Shown piece by piece: positions 58,728 through 64,000 of a stretch of DNA of 64,000 nt (its first letter is position 1; every line of letters starts with the position of its first letter). Made by a program: the position numbers and the translations under genes. The DNA is from Stemphylium vesicarium. Its lineage: Eukaryota > Ascomycota > Dothideomycetes > Pleosporales > Pleosporaceae. The stretch covers positions 215,350-279,349 of the forward strand of contig QXCR01000019.1 of the NCBI GenBank assembly GCA_004380135.1, read 5' to 3'. Below the pieces are notes generated by a model. It was not told where the DNA came from. It saw nothing but the letters and a program-made list of their open reading frames with translations, and did no database searches.

Positions 58728-61436
58728 TCATTCAGACGCCTCCACACCCCCACCCATCAGCACCCTAACACCCCACGCCCACCACCCCTCCCTCTCCCCC
58801 AGTACACCCTCCAGCTCCCCCAGCCGCCCCTCAACAAACTCAACCTGCCGCTCAAACTCACCAACCACATCCTCGACATCCTCAACCTTGCCCCTGAGCG
58901 CACTAACCTCATACTCAAGCTTATCCCTCACATTCTCGAGTTCGCGCAGGCTAGCCGTGAGGCGGCCGCGGTTGTTGGTGACGGTGGCGTGCGTGTCCTC
59001 GCGCAGGGAGTGGTACGTGTCGAGGCGAGGGTAGTATATAGCGTCGAGGGTTTCGATGTCCGTGTCTGCTGAGTCTGCGAGGGCGAGGATTTCGGACAGG
59101 CGGGTGCGGACCCATTGGGCGTCTTTGGTGGAGAGGTGAAGGAGTTTGTTGTGCAGGCGCTTGAGCTGCGTGGAGTGCATGTTTTGGGTTGCGTTGCGCG
59201 CGGTTAGGGTGGCGACTGTGGTTTCGATTCCGTTATCGCCGCCTTCGTCTTCCTCGGAGGCGATGGCTTCTTCTGGGCCGGAGCTCGCGTTGATGGTCGG
59301 CCAGCGGAGGACGGATTCTTCGGCTGTGCTGAAGGAGAGGTGGCGCGGCCACCAGTCGTCGTTGCGTGGTGGCTCGTAGAAATCGAATTGGTCGCCTGAT
59401 TGGGTGCGGCGGAGAAGAGGGGGTACTTCGTTGGTTTCGTCGACGGGGAGGTTGTCGTTGAGATCTACGCCGTGGTAGGTGGATCCTGCGATGGAACTTG
59501 CTACTGTTGGTGGTCCTTCTGGTTGATCGGATACGTCGCTCTCTGCAATCGAAGGCCGCACGTTTGACGCATGATGACCGCCAGCCGACTTGTGGTTAGG
59601 GAGCGAGGTCATGGATTCCCCCGGTGTCTCGGTTAGGATCTTGGTAAAAGCAGGCTCTTCGCCAGTCGCGCTTTGGGGGGACATGATAGTGTATGGATCG
59701 TCTGATTGACTTTCGTAATCCATCGACGTTCGAGAATCTGTGTAATGAGGCGTGCCACCACTCTTGGTACGATGTAACCCATGCCGGCCGTGTTCTTCTC
59801 GAGAAAGCTTGGTGGCATGAGTGCGCAAGCCGACAGCATTCTTGATATGATGGAAACCACCAGATTCCAACTTAGCCTTGATGGCAGCTCGCCTTGAAGA
59901 CGGATCTTTGAAGCTGTCTTTTTCCAGACCGTCTGGGGTAAAGGATTCCACCTTTTTCATCTCGGATGAGCCAGTGTCACGCTTTGTTATGCCATGGTGA
60001 TCGTGTGTTGTTTCTCGATGAAGGGGTTTTGTGATGTGATGATCGTGCTTGTCTGGTGAGCTTGAGCGTGACTCTCCACCAGGGAGGCGATCAAACATGC
60101 TGTCTCCAGACACTGTTTTCCTGGGCTTCCCGTGCCATAACCACTTCGCATGTTCACCTCTTACCAGCTCAACGAACTGGTCAATATCAACGGTTTCCAC
60201 CTCAGCAATGCCATCCTTCTGTCCCGCCCCGACAATGCCCATGACCATCTCACCGCCTTTGCCTCCCAGCTCAGCCACAGTAGACTTGAAAGCTCGCGGA
60301 ACAGCCCAACCCTCTTTGCTAGCTGCTTTTGCTGAAGACCTCCGAAGCTTCTCCAGGGTATGTCGATCGAGACGGCGTGTTCTTGGTAGATGGTGGGATT
60401 TCTGAAAGTGTGAAATGCCGCGCTTGGTAGCTTCAATATCGAAGACGTCTTTCGCAACCGCGGCATTGCATGCGCTCAGTCTGTTGCGAGCACCCATCAA
60501 CATGCCCAATAAGGCGGAGACAGTGGTCGGGCCAAGGATGCCATCGTGAGGTTCGACTGTGTAGTACTCGGATCCAAAGTCTATCCACCAGTCGTTGATG
60601 GCTTTTTCGGTCACATCACAGAGCAGCCCATCGGCATACTCTGGTTCTAGTTTTCCAAACAAGACGAGTGCAACTTGACAAAGCTTGACTAGTTCAATGA
60701 CGGAGGCGTTGAATGGGATCTTCTCGCTAGTACGGTACAGTTGCTGGAATTTGGCTTGTGTGGCACTACTGGGTGGTGTGAGCTTGATGCCCAGGCGACC
60801 TGAGCAGCCTAATCTCTTGAGGTTTTCGTTCACGAAGAAGGCTTCGCGGTACTTTTTTACATCGCCCCCTGGAATCGGAATAACAGTGAGAGAAGATGGG
60901 AATCCGCTGAGGTTTGTAACCATGAGGGAGCCATAGGGTGTGTCTTTTCTCCGGGCATGGTAATCAGTCAGGGACTTGAAATACAGGCGCATCTGGGGAG
61001 ACCATTCTTCTTCATTTTTGGGCACGCTGATTATTGTTGCCAATACAGTGTCCTCGGGGTTTCCAGTGTAGGTGGTGATGAGAAAGGTGGGATGGGTTCG
61101 CGAGCAGGCCCATTGTTCAACCAGGTATATCTCGTAGCCCTCGATCTTCTGCCGACGGGCGAGGACGTGACATGAGGTTGTAGGGTCCTCTTCGATATAT
61201 CGCGCGGCTACCAAATCGGTTAGGACGAAGCGCTGGTGGCCGACGGGCGAAGCAGGCGACTTGACCTTGGCCTCGTCCGGCAGCATGTCGGACGTGGGAG
61301 CTTTGGAGGCAGGCTGGGGACGGGACTGGGCAGTGTTCTGGTGCTGGATTGACGTGGTTTGCAGGGGCGGCATCTGCTTCCGAAGCTCCTTCTCCGTGTG
61401 TGTCCGCGAGGGCGTCGCTGGTAGGGGGAATTCCAT
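58728..61436 (-). CDS. STB6-like (Sin3-binding) protein
   Basis: An intronless gene of 902 aa from ATG 61436. The frame stays open upstream to about 61650 but has no ATG there. The N-terminal half matches the STB6-like domain: RFVLTDLVAARYIEEDPTT, GYEIYLVEQWACSRTHPTF, DGLLCDVTEKAINDWW and DGILGPTTVSALLGMLMGAR. The middle is disordered and rich in Ser, His and Asp. The last 150 residues form a coiled coil (LRELENVRDKLEYEVSALRG). Yeast Stb2 and Stb6 bind the Sin3 histone-deacetylase complex; in filamentous fungi the role is only inferred. It is convergent with the glucosyltransferase gene and divergent from rmd5. Confidence 0.85.
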   Translation of the reverse strand: MEFPLPATPSRTHTEKELRKQMPPLQTTSIQHQNTAQSRPQPASKAPTSDMLPDEAKVKSPASPVGHQRFVLTDLVAARYIEEDPTTSCHVLARRQKIEGYEIYLVEQWACSRTHPTFLITTYTGNPEDTVLATIISVPKNEEEWSPQMRLYFKSLTDYHARRKDTPYGSLMVTNLSGFPSSLTVIPIPGGDVKKYREAFFVNENLKRLGCSGRLGIKLTPPSSATQAKFQQLYRTSEKIPFNASVIELVKLCQVALVLFGKLEPEYADGLLCDVTEKAINDWWIDFGSEYYTVEPHDGILGPTTVSALLGMLMGARNRLSACNAAVAKDVFDIEATKRGISHFQKSHHLPRTRRLDRHTLEKLRRSSAKAASKEGWAVPRAFKSTVAELGGKGGEMVMGIVGAGQKDGIAEVETVDIDQFVELVRGEHAKWLWHGKPRKTVSGDSMFDRLPGGESRSSSPDKHDHHITKPLHRETTHDHHGITKRDTGSSEMKKVESFTPDGLEKDSFKDPSSRRAAIKAKLESGGFHHIKNAVGLRTHATKLSREEHGRHGLHRTKSGGTPHYTDSRTSMDYESQSDDPYTIMSPQSATGEEPAFTKILTETPGESMTSLPNHKSAGGHHASNVRPSIAESDVSDQPEGPPTVASSIAGSTYHGVDLNDNLPVDETNEVPPLLRRTQSGDQFDFYEPPRNDDWWPRHLSFSTAEESVLRWPTINASSGPEEAIASEEDEGGDNGIETTVATLTARNATQNMHSTQLKRLHNKLLHLSTKDAQWVRTRLSEILALADSADTDIETLDAIYYPRLDTYHSLREDTHATVTNNRGRLTASLRELENVRDKLEYEVSALRGKVEDVEDVVGEFERQVEFVEGRLGELEGVLGEREGWWAWGVRVLMGGGVEASE

Positions 61437-61966
61437 TTTTAGCGTGTACAAGGCGATGTCAGGTATTAATTTGGCCGATGGACTACCAAGTGCTGCGGGT
61501 GCGAGCTCCTCATGGTAGGAGGGCAGGCGCAAAGTCCCACCGATGCCCGAGCGCGATGCAGCTGGCGGAGGGCGACAAGATGGCAGAAAGCGCGTCGTAG
61601 GGCCCTTTACACATGTTTCCAGCTGTATCCAGCGTGGCGCTGCATCTGAATAGCCTCAAACGTTCGGTATCGATTCGGGTGTATAAGAGGGCATGTGCAG
61701 ACGTTGGGACGATCACGGGCATGGGCGCGCGCGGAGGTCGGCCTTGTTCCCCACACGTCATGCCCGCCGCGGAAGTGAGCTGCTCCATCACAATACACCA
61801 ACACGACGGCCATGGACAGCAGTCGAGAGCTCTGCTGGCCAGACAACAGCTACCCCATAACCCGTGACCTCTGCGCTGTACGCTCCAAAGCCTACACGCC
61901 ATCATAATCACCGTCGCTTGCTTGACAGCTACTGCCATCACCATCACCATCACCATCACCACCACC
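61437..61966. promoter_or_regulatory. Divergent STB6-like / rmd5 promoter region
   Basis: A 530-nt stretch between two oppositely transcribed genes. It ends in a CATCAC microsatellite right before the rmd5 start. A chance ORF runs through it in the minus direction. Confidence 0.45.
61936..61965 (+). repeat. CATCAC microsatellite in the rmd5 5' leader
   Basis: About five CAT/CAC hexamers end directly before the ATG at 61967, so it is probably in the untranslated leader. It is in frame with the start but not translated if 61967 is used. Confidence 0.8.
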
Positions 61967-63327
61967 ATGGACGACCTCCGCGAGCAGGTGGAGCTACTGG
62001 AGAGTAGCGCCAACCTCTCTGCGAGCATCGACGACGTGCAGAAGACGATTGATATGCTCACGGCAGCTCGCGCTAAGATCGCAGCGGGTGGGCGCCCTCT
62101 TATCGCCATCTCTTTTGCACTCGCTGACCAGAAGACGACCAGATCCCAAGACGGCACCCTTGACCCTTGCCAAACTTCAGGACCCCTTCAAGAAATCGCT
62201 GGATGCCGCACAGAAAGACCTCAAGCCCATATATTCGGGCCTGAACAAATATGGCAAGGCGCTTGACAAGGCACGTCTTTCCGCCCTCGCCGTCAAGTCC
62301 CCCATGTCTAACAAGATGCCAGAAATTCAAAGACAAGCCCCTCCCTTCGGCCGAAAATGACGCCTTATCGTCGCACCCCTCGCTCATCAACCGCGCAATC
62401 GCTATGCACCTTCTCCGCGAAGGCCAGTTTGACGTCGCATCCACCTTTGTAGAGGAAGCCAACCGCCGGCCGCCGCATCCCGAGCCCACGCCCAACACCC
62501 CGAATCCCTACCTACGAGAGTCATGGGAGAAGGATCTTGCAGAGGGTACCTTCAACTCAGAAGAGCTACAGGAAAAGTTCGCCGAAATGTACCACATACT
62601 GCACGAGTTGCGCATCGAGAGAAATCTCCAGCCAGCCATTCAGTGGGCGCGCGAACGCAGCGGGGAGCTGGAAGGTCGGGGCAGCAATCTGGAATTTGAA
62701 CTCTGCCGCCTACAGTTCGTCTGTCTCTTCGACAGCCAGAGTCAGGACAGCGATGCCATGGACACGGAAAGCCCTATTGGGCCTCTCAACGCCTGGGCCT
62801 ACGCGCGTCGCGAGTTTGCACCCTTTCAGAAGCGCTACCAACGAGAGATCCAACAACTACTAGGCGCCATGGCATTCTGGCAAAACGTTGAAGACTCGCC
62901 CTACAGTCGTCTCTTCTACAACGACACCGCCTGGGAAGAAGTAGCCCACTCCTTCAACCGAGAGTTCTGTTCCCTACTAGGTCTCAGCGCCGACTCACCC
63001 CTCTTCATCGCCGCAACTGCCGGTGCAATAGCCCTCCCCTACCTGCTGAAAATGCAGAGTATTATGAAGGAGAAGCGCACAGAATGGACAACCCAAGACG
63101 AACTCCCCGTCGAGATTCCACTACCGAGCCAATACCACTTCCACAGCATCTTCGTCTGTCCGGTATCAAAGGAGCAGTCCACAGACACAAATCCGCCCAT
63201 GATGATGCCTTGCGGCCACGTCATCGCCCAGGAATCACTCGATAAGCTAAGCAGAGGGTCGAGGTTCAAATGTCCCTACTGCCCTAACGAGAGCCATCCT
63301 AGAGAAGCAAGGAAAGTCGTGCTGTAG
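61967..63327 (+). CDS. rmd5: Rmd5/Gid2: RING subunit of the GID/CTLH ubiquitin ligase
   Basis: Exons 61967-62087, 62143-62270 and 62323-63327 give 417 aa. An N-terminal coiled coil (QVELLESSANLSASIDDVQK) leads to the conserved LTLAKLQDPFKKS region. LisH-like (LINRAIAMHLLREGQFDVAS) and CTLH segments follow, then the CRA region. The C-terminus is the family's degenerate RING: VCPVSKEQ, MMPCGHVIAQESLDKLS, KCPYC. The GID complex marks gluconeogenic enzymes for degradation when glucose returns. Intron 1 removal gives the family's IAADPKTA junction; intron 2 fits only with a GC donor (AAG|GCACGT), giving ALDK-KFKDKPLP. This is the catalytic E3 half, paired with Fyv10/Gid9. Confidence 0.94.
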
Positions 63328-63824
63328 GATAGCAGTACGTCTCCAATAGTGCCAAGCCTTGTGACTCCATTTCAAGCTTGGAATCACACACTATCCCACC
63401 CAGGTCTATAGCCTCGGCTTTCAGGCAACTTTCTAATGCTGCGGCTGAGGCTTTCCGGTAGGTGGTGGCATAGGGCGTTCAGGAAATCTCTGGAGAGTCT
63501 CTGCAGATATTATTACCTGGGGTTGTTTTTCTGGGAACTGTTCTCCAGGCATCTTATCATCAAGACGCTGTATTGTTATGTACCTATTGCGTTATGAAAT
63601 CTGCTGCTTCCGTGTTAACGGCACTGATAGGAAGAGAGGATTATGATGTACTCTTCAATACCAATATTTGGATATTCTGACTGTACATGTTGTCCAATCT
63701 GTGTGAAGAGGGAAAAAAAAGACAGATTATGAGTTTTGAAAGCAGATCAATGGGGCTGACCTGCCGCTGCGCAGCTCTCTCATTGCCAGTCAACTGAGCA
63801 AAAACACACCGTATACTCCAAGCC
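63328..63824. other. Intergenic region between converging genes
   Basis: The 3' flanks of rmd5 and of the partial gene at the window end. No feature seen. Confidence 0.45.
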
Positions 63825-64000
63825 TCACCATGCGCACATCTTCACACCACAGAACCCCCTCACACAAACATCCCACGGCATCCCACTCAACCCCACCTCC
63901 AGATCAAACGCCCGCACCATAATCGCGCCGCGGAAGTGAGGGCCTAGCGTCTTGTTCACGTGCAGCGCGCGTGTGGAGTGCGGGTTTGCGTCGTAGATTA
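63825..64000 (-). CDS. 3' end of an unidentified gene
   Basis: On the minus strand a frame open from the window edge ends at the TGA 63825-63827 and encodes 57 residues, including ALHVNKTLGPHFRGAIMVRA and FDLEVGLSGMPWDVCVRGF. The mix of residues looks like a folded domain, not chance. I do not recognise the family; the rest lies outside the window. Confidence 0.5.
   Translation of the reverse strand, partial: IYDANPHSTRALHVNKTLGPHFRGAIMVRAFDLEVGLSGMPWDVCVRGFCGVKMCAW

Noticed and set aside
61510..62157. 215-codon minus-strand ORF upstream of the STB6-like gene
   Set aside because: It overlaps the rmd5 first exon and the promoter region, in a different frame from the STB6-like protein, with no domain.

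Overview
This window is nuclear DNA of a filamentous ascomycete (Pezizomycotina). The signs are many short GT-AG introns (about 47-200 nt) with CTAAC-type branch points, a PTH11-like receptor, a Zn(II)2Cys6 regulator, HPP and STB6-like proteins and a fungal galactosaminogalactan (GAG) gene set. The gene content suggests Dothideomycetes/Pleosporales, but that is an impression, not a proof. All exon joins below were made by eye from reading frame, splice signals and family knowledge.

Layout. Positions 1-9.6 kb hold a 5' gene fragment, a conserved fungal protein often mislabelled as a geranylgeranyl pyrophosphate synthetase, a doubtful small ORF, a secreted copper-radical oxidase (AA5_2), an HPP membrane protein and a PTH11/rhodopsin-like receptor. 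A gene-poor stretch follows (9.6-11.5 kb) with the 3' remnant of a pogo/Fot1-type transposase and a tiny two-exon zinc-ribbon gene.

The centre (12-33.2 kb) is a complete GAG exopolysaccharide cluster: gtb3 (-), agd3 (+), ega3 (+), sph3 (-), uge3 (+). Uge3 makes UDP-Gal and UDP-GalNAc. The giant multi-membrane-span GT4 protein Gtb3 should polymerise and export the chain. Agd3 deacetylates GalNAc to cationic GalN. Ega3 (GH114) and Sph3 (GH135) cut the polymer. The gene order is the one I recall for Aspergillus fumigatus, and the enzyme set parallels the bacterial Pel system. A Zn(II)2Cys6 regulator lies 1.5 kb beyond uge3.

From 37.9 kb on the genes are mostly housekeeping: Ran GTPase, the proteasome chaperone Nas2/PSMD9, a RhoGEF, an SBDS-like Rtc3, a Cys-rich single-span membrane protein, an F-box protein, a small putative mitochondrial protein, a sterol glucosyltransferase with a C-terminal array of UIM-like motifs, an STB6-like protein, the GID/CTLH ubiquitin-ligase subunit Rmd5 (with a probable GC-AG intron) and the 3' end of an unidentified gene. 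I saw no tRNA, rRNA, CRISPR or intact transposon.
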